Of a stretch of DNA of 45,993 bases, positions 32,867 through 42,228 are shown piece after piece. This DNA is from an uncultured Pseudomonadota bacterium (GTDB lineage Bacteria; Pseudomonadota; Alphaproteobacteria; Rs-D84). A program made the translations under genes and the position numbers. The stretch covers positions 1 to 45,993 of the forward strand of contig CADARU010000009.1 in the NCBI GenBank assembly GCA_902790415.1. The letters run 5' to 3'. The notes under the pieces were generated by a model. It searched no databases. It worked only from the letters and a program-made list of their open reading frames with translations, and had not been told where the DNA came from. Positions within the stretch are counted from its first letter, which is position 1. Each line of letters begins with the position of its first letter.

Positions 32867-33730
32867 ATGAACATACGTTTTCTGCGTATTTTTATATTTC
32901 TTATGTGCGCATTAGCTGCGGGCATTGCTGATGCGCACACCCTGCATATTGGGAACAAATCTTTTGCCCTGTCCCAAACAAAATACACCACACCTTCATT
33001 AAACTTTATGATAAATGGTGAACATTGGTATGCAAATTTATCAGAATGCAAAATACCGATAGATTCAGATATTGCGCCACAAGCAAAAATAAAGCACAAC
33101 CACAAAACATATTATATTTCTGATAACATAATGCAAGAATACACAAAAGATTATGTAATTAAAAACGGTAAATTGCTCTGGGCAAATTGTGATTTATATT
33201 TGGAAGCGACTGGTAGCCAATGGATTAACACTGGGGTCAATTACAGAGAAACAGATAATGGTATAGTAGAATTAGATGTTTTGTTTAAAAATTTGATTTG
33301 GGTTGGCGCGAACGCTTATTTTCAATTACATTCACAAAATGGTTGTTTAGCTGTGTCTTCTAGTGGTTCACCAAACATTTGTGTATCCCCAAAACAAAGG
33401 AATCAAATAATTCACAAATGGTACAGACCTATAAGTTCTATATATATAGACAACAACTTAATATCCCAAGGTTCTTATTCAGGTTGGGGTGGAAGTGAAC
33501 CATATCTTATTTTTAAAATGGGCGCTTTTAATAGTAATCCTAGTAGCGGGAAAATTTTTCGTATAATTTTAATAAAGAATAATGTATTGGTGCGCCATAT
33601 GGTTCCTGTCCCTGCCGGGTTACAAATCGGTGATTATACGGTACCCCAAAATGGTATGTGGGATATAGTTAATCAACAGTTTTACGGCAATTCTGGTACC
33701 GGTTCTTTTATTTACGGTCGCGATGAATAA
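32867..33730 (+). CDS. Exported LamG-like surface protein
   Basis: 287 residues. Signal peptide to about residue 23 (ALAAGIADA). Residues about 115-287 follow the pattern of LamG-type modules common in gut bacterial surface proteins: LEATGSQWINTGVN at the start, and VRHMVPVPAG with WDIVNQQFYGNSGTGSFIYG at the end. It is likely a carbohydrate- or protein-binding module. The ATG at 32867 gives a proper signal peptide but has no clear ribosome-binding site. A hairpin terminator follows. The gene lies between the two D repeats. Confidence 0.75.
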   Translation: MNIRFLRIFIFLMCALAAGIADAHTLHIGNKSFALSQTKYTTPSLNFMINGEHWYANLSECKIPIDSDIAPQAKIKHNHKTYYISDNIMQEYTKDYVIKNGKLLWANCDLYLEATGSQWINTGVNYRETDNGIVELDVLFKNLIWVGANAYFQLHSQNGCLAVSSSGSPNICVSPKQRNQIIHKWYRPISSIYIDNNLISQGSYSGWGGSEPYLIFKMGAFNSNPSSGKIFRIILIKNNVLVRHMVPVPAGLQIGDYTVPQNGMWDIVNQQFYGNSGTGSFIYGRDE

Positions 33731-33732
33731 TA

Positions 33733-33760
33733 GAAAAACGGGTGCGATGCACCCGTTTGT
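33733..33760. terminator. Bidirectional terminator (probably the original tsf terminator)
   Basis: aaacgggtgc-gat-gcacccgttt, between the LamG-like gene and the displaced tsf 3' end. Confidence 0.8.
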
Positions 33761-33779
33761 ATTTGTTTGCGAAAAAATA

Positions 33780-33931
33780 TTATTTCAACATTTTCGCAAC
33801 TTCATCCGCCAAGTTGTCTTCGCGTTTTTGGATACCTTCACCCAATACATAATACACAAAGCCCGCCAATTTACCACCGGCTTCGGCCAAAACCTGTTTT
33901 ACAGATTTAGATGGATCCATAACGAACGGTT
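33780..33931 (-). pseudogene. Displaced copy of the 3' end of tsf
   Basis: 152 bp nearly identical to 34487-34638, encoding the last 50 or so residues of elongation factor Ts (QPFVMDPSKSVKQVLAEAGG... region) including the stop codon. Upstream of 33931 the similarity ends abruptly. No ribosome-binding site is present. It is a remnant, not a working gene, and marks one edge of an insertion. Confidence 0.85.
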
Positions 33932-33973
33932 TTGCCCCTTGGAATTTGGCGAAACAAAAATCCCGGAAATCCA
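33931..33973 (+). repeat. D repeat, copy 2
   Basis: ttttgccccttgg...aaaaatcccggaaatcc, the inverse of 32773-32820. It begins exactly where the tsf copy ends. Confidence 0.6.
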
Positions 33974-34018
33974 AGGAATTCTTTTTACGCGAAATCGCTT
34001 GTCAAGAACGTTCCTTTT

Positions 34019-34027
34019 TGATATAAT
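34019..34027 (+). promoter_or_regulatory. Extended -10 promoter (TGATATAAT) of the 34060 gene
   Basis: Preceded by aacgttccttttt, which also precedes the LamG-like gene at 32820. Confidence 0.6.
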
Positions 34028-34059
34028 TTTTATATACAAAAAACAAGGAGAAAAAACAA

Positions 34060-34407
34060 ATGGCTATAAAAAAACAAAGCGTTCTGTCCACAGAAAAATA
34101 CAATAAAGCGATTGTAGAAATGTTTTTTAATGCAGATTATTCAAAATTGAAAATAAAAAAAGATAAGGAAAATACTTATCATGTATCTGATGCGGGACAA
34201 GAAATATTTGTAGTAACTAAAACAAATAACACATATGGTTTAAGAGTATTTAATTATGATACAGGAGATAAACCATCAGTGACAGAAATTATTGACAACA
34301 AGGTTCAACACTTGTTTGACAAGGTGGAAGCCAGAGCAAACTTAACCAACAACATGGCTCGTGAAATGCCAATCAACATGGCTCGTGAAATGCCAATCAA
34401 AAAATAA
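34060..34407 (+). CDS. Unknown 115-residue protein (insert cargo)
   Basis: A small, lysine-rich soluble protein. Residues 20-80 alternate short charged and beta-prone segments (TYHVSDAGQEIFVVTK, TYGLRVFNYD). The C-terminus has a perfect 24-bp tandem repeat (34351-34374, 34375-34398) encoding NMAREMPI twice. Strong ribosome-binding site aaggagaaaaaac and its own promoter and terminator (34410-34434). AT-rich compared with tsf. No family recognised; the only gene inside the tsf insertion. Confidence 0.7.
   Translation: MAIKKQSVLSTEKYNKAIVEMFFNADYSKLKIKKDKENTYHVSDAGQEIFVVTKTNNTYGLRVFNYDTGDKPSVTEIIDNKVQHLFDKVEARANLTNNMAREMPINMAREMPIKK
34351..34398 (+). repeat. 24-bp perfect tandem repeat inside the 34060 gene
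   Basis: Two copies of aacatggctcgtgaaatgcc plus aatc, encoding NMAREMPI twice; prone to expansion or contraction. Confidence 0.9.
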
Positions 34408-34409
34408 AT

Positions 34410-34434
34410 AAACGGGGGCGGATGCCCCCGTTTT
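34410..34434 (+). terminator. Terminator after the 34060 gene
   Basis: aaacgggggc-ggat-gcccccgtttt; it can also serve tsf on the other strand. Confidence 0.8.
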
Positions 34435-34486
34435 ACTGATTACCCGTCGCGGCATGACCGCGCCGCGATCGTAACGGACTGGTCAC

Positions 34487-35356
34487 TTATTTCAACATTT
34501 TCGCGACTTCATCGGCCAAGTTGTCTTCGCGTTTTTGGATACCTTCACCCAATACATAATACGCAAAGCCCGCCAATTTACCACCGGCTTCGGCCAAAAC
34601 CTGTTTTACAGATTTAGATGGATCCATAACGAACGGTTGTTCTTCCAAAACGGATTCAGCATAGTATTTTTGAATACGGCCGTTAACCATTTTTTCAACA
34701 ATCGCTTCTGGTTTGCCAGCGGTTGCACCAGATTCAATGAAAACTTTCTTTTCACGTTCAACCGCCGCCGCATCAACGTCCGCAATTGTCATAAATTCTG
34801 GTTTATTTGCGGCAATGTGCATCGCGATTTTCGGACCAACTTCGGCAATTTTATCAGAATCACCATCAATAGCGACCGCAACACCAATTTGACCCATACC
34901 CGGAACCAATGCATTGTGGATATAGCTGAAAATGTGTTGACCGTTAACCTTGGCAATACGGCGCAAAGACATATTTTCACCAATTGTTGCGATTGTCGCG
35001 GCAATATCATCTTTGACCGCGTTCAATGTTGCATCAAAATCACCCTGCAATTCCAACGCTTTGTTTGCAACATCGGCAACCAATTTTTGGAATTTGTCAT
35101 TTTTAGCAACGAAATCTGTTTCGGCGTTCAATTCAACAACACACCCCATATTGTCGCATTTTACAACGGTAACCAACCCGGATGCTGCGACACGACCGGC
35201 CTTGGATGCCGCTTTGACAATACCCTTCTGGCGCAACCAATCGGCCGCCGCATCGATATCACCGTTTGTTTCAACCAGGGCTTTCTTACAATCCATCATA
35301 CCCGCAGATGTTTTTTCACGCAGTTCTTGGATTAATTTTGCTGTAACTTCTGCCAT
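34487..35356 (-). CDS. tsf: Elongation factor Ts
   Basis: 289 residues. It recycles EF-Tu by exchanging GDP for GTP. The UBA-like N-terminus (LIQELREKTSAGMMDCKKAL) and the core TDFVAKND motif (ETDFVAKNDKF) are clear. The ATG at 35356 has gggggaaag upstream. It lies downstream of rpsB as in most bacteria. The 3' end is intact here, but a second copy of it is found 0.7 kb away. Confidence 0.97.
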   Translation of the reverse strand: MAEVTAKLIQELREKTSAGMMDCKKALVETNGDIDAAADWLRQKGIVKAASKAGRVAASGLVTVVKCDNMGCVVELNAETDFVAKNDKFQKLVADVANKALELQGDFDATLNAVKDDIAATIATIGENMSLRRIAKVNGQHIFSYIHNALVPGMGQIGVAVAIDGDSDKIAEVGPKIAMHIAANKPEFMTIADVDAAAVEREKKVFIESGATAGKPEAIVEKMVNGRIQKYYAESVLEEQPFVMDPSKSVKQVLAEAGGKLAGFAYYVLGEGIQKREDNLADEVAKMLK

Positions 35357-35426
35357 AACTTTCCCCCTTTTTATAAAAAATAGATAAATTTGGTGCGGCC
35401 ACATTTTATGACCGCACACGTGTTAA

Positions 35427-36275
35427 TTATTTTGCCGCCTTGTCAGCCAATTTGCTGCGACGTTCGGCACGTGCTTCGGAAGTTTTTGATTTTTGTTTCA
35501 TTTCTTTATCTTTGATTTCATCTTCCAATGCATCGTGATCTTCGGCCATGGACGCTTCGACCTTTTTACCGGCCGCGCCGCCCAAACGTTTTTCCAAACC
35601 AGACAAAATCGCATCTACGAACAAATCGCAGTACAATTGTGTCGCACGTGCGGCATCATCATTACCCGGAACCGGATAGTCAACCATTTCAGGATTCGCA
35701 TTTGTATCGCAAATCGCAATTGTCGGGATATCCAAGTTTTTCGCTTCACGAACCGCGTTCATTTCACGTGGAACGTCAATAACAATCATAACTTGGGGAA
35801 CGCCATGCATATCCAAAATACCACCGAAAATGCTGCGTAATTTTTCGACTTCTTTGGTCATAACACCGACTTCTTTTTTGGTTAAACCCAATTTGTCAGC
35901 GTTTGTGATGTCCGCTTCCATTTTTTTCAAACGGCGAATAGATTGAGAAACTGTTGTCCAGTTGGTCAACATACCACCCAACCAACGATTGTTGACATAG
36001 AATTGACCACAACGTTCGGCCGCGTCTTTGACGATATCTTTGGCCTGGTGTTTTGTGGCAACAAATAAAACCTTGCCACCGGCGGCCGCGATTGCTTCCA
36101 ATGCAACCAATGCACGATGCAACAACGGTGCAGTTTTATTCAAATTGATAATATGAATTTTATCTTTAACACCATAAACATAAGGTGTCATTAACGGGTT
36201 CCAGCGACGTGTGTGGTGTCCAAAATGAACGCCAGCTTCCATCAACTGTTGCATAGTAAAAGTAGGCAATGCCAT
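35427..36275 (-). CDS. rpsB: 30S ribosomal protein S2
   Basis: 282 residues. MQQLMEAGVHFGHHTRRWNP and NRWLGGMLTNWTTVSQSI are diagnostic. The charged C-terminal extension (about 240-282, EDEIKDKEMKQKSKTSEARA) is longer than the E. coli protein. The ATG at 36275 has aaaggattt upstream. It forms an operon with tsf. Confidence 0.97.
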   Translation of the reverse strand: MALPTFTMQQLMEAGVHFGHHTRRWNPLMTPYVYGVKDKIHIINLNKTAPLLHRALVALEAIAAAGGKVLFVATKHQAKDIVKDAAERCGQFYVNNRWLGGMLTNWTTVSQSIRRLKKMEADITNADKLGLTKKEVGVMTKEVEKLRSIFGGILDMHGVPQVMIVIDVPREMNAVREAKNLDIPTIAICDTNANPEMVDYPVPGNDDAARATQLYCDLFVDAILSGLEKRLGGAAGKKVEASMAEDHDALEDEIKDKEMKQKSKTSEARAERRSKLADKAAK

Positions 36276-36415
36276 TTTAAATCCTTTTATTTCTGTTGTT
36301 ATCCTCACCACCCGGGGCATAAAACCGATATATTCGGACAGAAATTCCCTGATGTGGTTGTGTTCTTCGCACCAAGGTGCGTGCCGTCATATTATAATAA
36401 TATTATATGAAAATC
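36276..36415 (-). promoter_or_regulatory. rpsB promoter and leader
   Basis: A very AT-rich promoter with TATAAT-like boxes (tataatattattataat, about 36391-36408) precedes a leader of roughly 100 bases that contains the hairpin gcaccttggtgc. S2 leaders are often feedback-controlled by S2; I cannot show the fold. Confidence 0.45.
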
Positions 36416-36507
36416 AAGCAAAAATTAGTGCTTGTATTTTTCAATCTTTATTTCTAACATACGACATATAAATGTATGTAGGCACAAAGGAAATGGGGGC
36501 ACACATA

Positions 36508-39500
36508 ATGGCAAGCGGCAAAAAAAACGCACAAAAAACAAAACGTTGGACCAAACGTATTGTGGCGATTGTATTAGGAATCGCGGTCATTGGCGTTGCT
36601 ATCATGTTGTTTTTACCACATTTTTCATCAAATATTTCACGTGCCGAAATGCGTTTTGATTCACCGATTGCGGCACATTTTAACGATGATGTTTCCGCGG
36701 TAATATCGCAAAATACGCCCGACATAAACAACAATCGGGATATCCAAGGCCCATCAGACGTAACAATATGGTACCGAAACACATCTGGCGAATATGCGCC
36801 AACGTTTCATGAAGACGTAACGGACGAAACACTTAATAAAAGTGTACAAATAATTCCAAATATTCGTGGAAAATGGCAAACTTTATCGCCTGATATGATA
36901 CGATTTGTCCCGGGTGAAGATTGGACACCGGATGTTTCATATACCATTAAATTGAACCGCGAATTATTTTCTGACGAAGTAAGGGTCAACACACGCGATG
37001 CGAAATTCAAAATTGCCCCTATCACCGCCAAGGTGGACAGTTTTAATATATACCCAACATCCGATGCATCTAAATCAGTGGTTGCGGTGGCGGTTATATC
37101 TTTCTCAAATCCGATACAAACGGCCGATTTTGATGACAAATTGGCATTATTTTTGAACGGCAAGCGTATTAAGTTTCACGTGTCTTTCGACAGATACCTG
37201 CGCACCGCACTGATAAAAACAGATGCTATCGCCATCACAGATGCCCCGCAAACATTGCGCATGAAATTAAATCGTGTTCGCGCATCTGTTGGCAAATCCA
37301 AGACAGAAAAAATTACCGCGGATACAACAATTGCCGCAATGGATAATTTCTTTAAAACATCAGATTTAACAACCATTGTTGCCGACGACAAGCGCGGCAA
37401 TCCGCAACAGTTAATATTGTTAAATATGACCGCGCAAATCAAACAACCGATTGCAAAGCAACACATAATGAAGATGCACCTGTTGCCAAAATACAAAGAT
37501 ACCGATGAAGAACAAGATAATATTCCACACAGATGGGCAAATGATGAAATAACACCGGAAATAATATCAAAATCACCCCAAGTAAATTTATCTGCGGTTG
37601 ATTTTGCAAACCCGTCCGGGGTATATCAATATGCATTTGGATATGATATTTCTGACAACTGCGACCGTTATATTTATGTTGATGTCAAACCAGGAATAAA
37701 ATCTGCAAATGGTTTGGTTTCTAAGAACGGATTATCAAAGGTTATGCAGGTTCCCTACCCTAAGCGCAGTGTAAAAATTGCCGGCACTGGCGCATTATTA
37801 TCTTTGGCGGGCGAAAAACAAATTGGCATTGTTGCACGTGGCGGCGTTGATACGGCGTATGTAAACCTGTACAAAATAGAAACGCGAGAAATCAATCATT
37901 TAATCACACAAACATATGAATTATTTTCAAACATAGAATTCAAAAACCCATGGAATTTTGATGAATATGATATGTCTGTGGTTTTTCAAAAAAAGATACC
38001 TTTTGCAAATTCTTCTATGAATCGGGTTAATTATGCGCCATTAAATTTGGGCGAATATATGGACAGGACATATTCTGATAAAACAGGAATATTCATAATA
38101 AAAACCGGTGCCAGCCAAAATGAATCTGATTTTAATGATGCGCGTTTAATTATTGTTACGGATTTGGGAATCGTCCGTAAAGTTAACTTGAACAAAACTT
38201 CGATGGTTTTTGTTTCGCACCTGTCAAATGGCGAACCGGCCGCCGATACAGACGTTACCGTATTGGCGCGAAATGGCCGTCCGATTTGGGCCGGTGTTAC
38301 AAAATCAGATGGGTCAATAGAAATTCCAAACTTTTCTTGGCAAGAATACAAAAACGAAAAAGAACCTGTGGCGATTGTGGCGCGTTCTGAATCAGACGTA
38401 TCGTTTATTCCATATTATGCTAATGGTGAACAGGCCGCAGAATTTTCAAAATTTGATATTGGCGGCACATACTACACAAACACCACGACAATGAACGCTT
38501 TTGTTTTTTCTGATCGTGGCATATACAGACCCGGCGAGCGTGTAACAATTGGCACAATTATAAAAAATCGTGATTTCGCATCTGTGGCAGGATTGCCGAT
38601 TAAAATGGAAATATCTAATCCACGTGGCAATGTGATATTTGAACGCAAGGTATCATTGGCCGATGACGGATTGTTTGATACCGAATATAAATTATCGCCT
38701 GATTCTGTTATTGGCACATACGAAGTTGCAATTTATTCTTTGGACAAACGTGGGCACGCCCAAGAAACACTTGGTACCGCGAACTTTAATGTTCAAGAAT
38801 TTGTCTCAGACACAATGAAAATTTATGCGAAACAACCGAATATATCTGTAAATGGTTGGGGAACAACTAACGAATTGGCCACAAATGTTACATTAACCAA
38901 TATGTATGGTACACCGGCCTCGGATAGGCGCATATCGGCAACGGCAACACTACGTCCATCTGATTTCAAATTTGATGCATATTCTGATTATACATTTTCT
39001 GCAAATTTTGCATCCGGACATAATATGTCCAAGAATTTTGCGAAATCTATCCAAACATTTACGTTACAAATCCCAGATGTTAGAACAGACGAAAATGGCA
39101 ACGCAACATTGCTTATAAATCCAGACAGCGAAATTCCGGCCGGAACATATTTGTTAAATATGCAAATAAACGGGTTTGAGGCAGGCGATGGAAAATCTGT
39201 TCAAACAATATTGAACGCACGTGTATCAAATTTTGAATACTTGATTGGATACAAAACGAATTCTGACTTAAACTATCTAAACCAAAACGCAATCGCATCT
39301 ATCAATTTGATTGCATTGGATAATTCCGGAACGCAACAAGACATCAGTAATGTAAAAATTCGTTTAATAAAACGGGAAACATTAACCAGTTTAATCAAAG
39401 ATTATAATAATAATTACAAGTATCAAACCGTAACACGCGACAACATAGTACGCGAATACGTTACAAAAATATCAAAATCTGGTACAGATATAAAACTGGA

Positions 39501-42228
39501 CACAACCGATGGCGGAACGCACTTTTTGGAAATACGCGATGAATCGGATAATGTTTTGTCTGGTCTGGAATATTTTGTCGCATCAAATGAAAATTCCGCC
39601 TTGCAAACAGATAAAAATGCCGATTTAAAAATCAAACTGGATGCATCAGAATATAAACCCGGTGCCCCGATAAATATCAACATTACATCGCCCTATACTG
39701 GGTCTGGGTTGATAACAATTGAACGCGATAAAGTTTACGCATTTAAATGGTTTTATGCAAAAACGACAACATCAACACAAACAATTACGTTGCCATCTGA
39801 TTTTGAAGGCACCGGATACATCAATGTATCGTTTGTTCGTGATATAAACAGTCCGGACATATTTACAACACCATATACATATGCGGTTGCACCATTTTCT
39901 ACAAATATTGACAAACACAAAGTGGACATAGATTTAAAAACATCACGAATTGTAACCGATAATAAATTAAACATTGAATACACAACCAACAAAGATGCAA
40001 ATATTATGATTTTTGCGGTCAACACCGGTATTTTACAGGTTGCAAAATACAAAATTCCTAACCCAATCGCGCACTTTTTCCAAAAAGCCGCCTTACAGGT
40101 AGAAACATATCAAATATTATCATTATTGTTACCTGAATATTCCATCCTGCGCCAGGTTGCCAAAACCGGCGGCGGCGATTATTCCCCGGACAAAGGCGCG
40201 TTTGATGTGCCATTGACAAATCCGTTTGGGCATAAAAATTTACCGCCTGTTGCATTTTATTCCGGCATTAAAAAGGTGGCGGCAAACACACCAGAAGAAA
40301 TTATTTTTGATATTCCCGAATACTTTAACGGTTCAATCAGTGTTTATGCCGTTGCAGCATCAAAAGATGCGATGGGTGCGGCAAAAACAGAAACACTTGT
40401 GCAATCGCCGATTATTATTTCGGTTTCCGCGCCAACATTTGCGGCCCCGGGCGATAAATTCAAGGTCAACACCGTTATTTCCAACATGACGACTGATTCT
40501 GGCGAAACCGCAACCGCCCAGACCAGTACCATGTTATCTGGAAATTTGATTGCGACATCTGATACAACCAATACGATGAATCTGGCCCAGGGTAAAGAAA
40601 AACTGTGGACATTGGATTTGCAAACCACAGAAAAACTGGGCAATGCCGACATAGAATTAACAACAGAATTATTTGATGAAAAACAAAAATCTGTTGCAAC
40701 ACGCCACACCACATCCAGTTTATCTATCAGACCGGCAACCGTTTTACAATCCGAGATAATATCTGGGCATATAAAATCATCAAGCACAACCATAAAGGCA
40801 CCCAATACAGATATGTATCCAGAACACCTGAACCAAACATTGTATATTGCGAACAATATGTCTGTTTTGGCATATCCGATGGTTCGTTATCTGGAACAAT
40901 ATGATTTTTCTTGTACAGAACAACTGGTGTCCAAGGCATTTCCATATCTGTTAATGGACCAAGATGCAATAATGGGAATATCAACCCAAAAATCCCGGAC
41001 AGAAATCGCCAACACCGTTCAAATTTTAACAGGACGACAAAATGACGATGGCTCGTTCAATTTATGGGCACCTGATACGAAATCTGAAGATAATATAACG
41101 AATACAAATACCGCATATATAACTGCGTACGTTATGAATTTCTTAAGCATTGCAAAAAAGAACGGTTTTAACGTTCCTCAATCTATGTATTCTCGTGGTA
41201 TGGATTTCTTGCGTTCATACGTTGGCGAAAATACAACCGCTGATTCTGATGCGTTTGTACGCGCGTTTGCAATCTATGTTATAACGGCCAATGACTTTGT
41301 AACAACCAGTTATATTGATTTATTACAAGAATATCTGAATCATAATATCAAAAATTGGGAACAGAGTATAATCGGAACGTATATTGCGGCATCTTATAAA
41401 ATGTTAAAACAAAATGAAAAAGCCCAAGAATTAATAAATAAATACAATGGGAAAACATACAAATTAACCAATTTTGATAACGCGACCGCGAACGATGCGA
41501 TTAACATATTTATTGCAAACAAGTATTTTAATGCCGACATAAACACATGGACCAAAAATATTGAAAAATATGTAAATTCCGGAAATTATGATTCTTTTAA
41601 TGCGGCAATGATTGTTATGGCGGCATCAAACAAAAACATACAACCAGATGTATCTAATATATCTGTAATTGTTGATGGCAAACAGGTTGTTTCAGACACC
41701 CAAAACGTGAACATAACCCGGATACCATACGATGCCAAAAAGATACAGATAGAATGCAAAAACTGTAAAAAATCACCGTTATATTACACAATTATACGCC
41801 AGGGTTATCCACGCACCCCACATCAACACTCAAACGGTCTGGAAATAACACGCCACTATTACGATATAAATGGCACAGAAATTACTAATGCCAACATTGG
41901 CGACATTGTAACGGTAAAAATTACGGCGCGCACCCGCGGCGATACATCTGTTGCATCCAATGTGGCGATTTCTGATTTATTGCCATGTGGGGTTATGCCT
42001 GTATCGGATTCATTAAAGGGCGATATGGATTTTAGTGAAATTCGTGAAGATAGAATTTTGATTTATACTACATTAACACGCACCCCTTCCACATTTACCT
42101 ATCGGGCGCAAATGACGGTTGCCGGTGAATTTACGCTTCCGGGAATATCGGCCCAAGATATGTATAATCCGAACACAAATGCATTGGGACCATCTGGGAC
42201 AATTACGGTTTTAAATGATGCGGATTAA
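36508..42228 (+). CDS. Bacterial alpha-2-macroglobulin
   Basis: About 1906 residues. One N-terminal membrane helix (IVAIVLGIAVIGVAIMLFL) anchors it in the inner membrane, in place of the lipobox found in E. coli YfhM. MG domains are followed by the bait region and the thioester motif CTEQ (Cys at 40912-40914, about residue 1469). It traps foreign proteases in the periplasm, protecting the wall synthesised by the partner PbpC. Starts at 36472 and 36493 are also possible; 36508 is chosen for the gggggc at good distance. It overlaps pbpC by 14 bases. Confidence 0.9.
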   Translation: MASGKKNAQKTKRWTKRIVAIVLGIAVIGVAIMLFLPHFSSNISRAEMRFDSPIAAHFNDDVSAVISQNTPDINNNRDIQGPSDVTIWYRNTSGEYAPTFHEDVTDETLNKSVQIIPNIRGKWQTLSPDMIRFVPGEDWTPDVSYTIKLNRELFSDEVRVNTRDAKFKIAPITAKVDSFNIYPTSDASKSVVAVAVISFSNPIQTADFDDKLALFLNGKRIKFHVSFDRYLRTALIKTDAIAITDAPQTLRMKLNRVRASVGKSKTEKITADTTIAAMDNFFKTSDLTTIVADDKRGNPQQLILLNMTAQIKQPIAKQHIMKMHLLPKYKDTDEEQDNIPHRWANDEITPEIISKSPQVNLSAVDFANPSGVYQYAFGYDISDNCDRYIYVDVKPGIKSANGLVSKNGLSKVMQVPYPKRSVKIAGTGALLSLAGEKQIGIVARGGVDTAYVNLYKIETREINHLITQTYELFSNIEFKNPWNFDEYDMSVVFQKKIPFANSSMNRVNYAPLNLGEYMDRTYSDKTGIFIIKTGASQNESDFNDARLIIVTDLGIVRKVNLNKTSMVFVSHLSNGEPAADTDVTVLARNGRPIWAGVTKSDGSIEIPNFSWQEYKNEKEPVAIVARSESDVSFIPYYANGEQAAEFSKFDIGGTYYTNTTTMNAFVFSDRGIYRPGERVTIGTIIKNRDFASVAGLPIKMEISNPRGNVIFERKVSLADDGLFDTEYKLSPDSVIGTYEVAIYSLDKRGHAQETLGTANFNVQEFVSDTMKIYAKQPNISVNGWGTTNELATNVTLTNMYGTPASDRRISATATLRPSDFKFDAYSDYTFSANFASGHNMSKNFAKSIQTFTLQIPDVRTDENGNATLLINPDSEIPAGTYLLNMQINGFEAGDGKSVQTILNARVSNFEYLIGYKTNSDLNYLNQNAIASINLIALDNSGTQQDISNVKIRLIKRETLTSLIKDYNNNYKYQTVTRDNIVREYVTKISKSGTDIKLDTTDGGTHFLEIRDESDNVLSGLEYFVASNENSALQTDKNADLKIKLDASEYKPGAPININITSPYTGSGLITIERDKVYAFKWFYAKTTTSTQTITLPSDFEGTGYINVSFVRDINSPDIFTTPYTYAVAPFSTNIDKHKVDIDLKTSRIVTDNKLNIEYTTNKDANIMIFAVNTGILQVAKYKIPNPIAHFFQKAALQVETYQILSLLLPEYSILRQVAKTGGGDYSPDKGAFDVPLTNPFGHKNLPPVAFYSGIKKVAANTPEEIIFDIPEYFNGSISVYAVAASKDAMGAAKTETLVQSPIIISVSAPTFAAPGDKFKVNTVISNMTTDSGETATAQTSTMLSGNLIATSDTTNTMNLAQGKEKLWTLDLQTTEKLGNADIELTTELFDEKQKSVATRHTTSSLSIRPATVLQSEIISGHIKSSSTTIKAPNTDMYPEHLNQTLYIANNMSVLAYPMVRYLEQYDFSCTEQLVSKAFPYLLMDQDAIMGISTQKSRTEIANTVQILTGRQNDDGSFNLWAPDTKSEDNITNTNTAYITAYVMNFLSIAKKNGFNVPQSMYSRGMDFLRSYVGENTTADSDAFVRAFAIYVITANDFVTTSYIDLLQEYLNHNIKNWEQSIIGTYIAASYKMLKQNEKAQELINKYNGKTYKLTNFDNATANDAINIFIANKYFNADINTWTKNIEKYVNSGNYDSFNAAMIVMAASNKNIQPDVSNISVIVDGKQVVSDTQNVNITRIPYDAKKIQIECKNCKKSPLYYTIIRQGYPRTPHQHSNGLEITRHYYDINGTEITNANIGDIVTVKITARTRGDTSVASNVAISDLLPCGVMPVSDSLKGDMDFSEIREDRILIYTTLTRTPSTFTYRAQMTVAGEFTLPGISAQDMYNPNTNALGPSGTITVLNDAD

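Larger units (their letters stand above)
33932..34638. mobile_element. Putative one-gene insertion at the 3' end of tsf
   Basis: The segment between the displaced tsf end and the far edge of the homologous region in intact tsf is about 707 bp. It carries one gene (34060-34407) and a new 3' end that keeps tsf intact. This is how elements that integrate into gene 3' ends look. No recombinase is encoded. Confidence 0.55.

Noticed and set aside
33780..33974. Separate 64-residue gene
   Set aside because: All but the first residues are the tsf C-terminus; no ribosome-binding site. Treated as a pseudogene.
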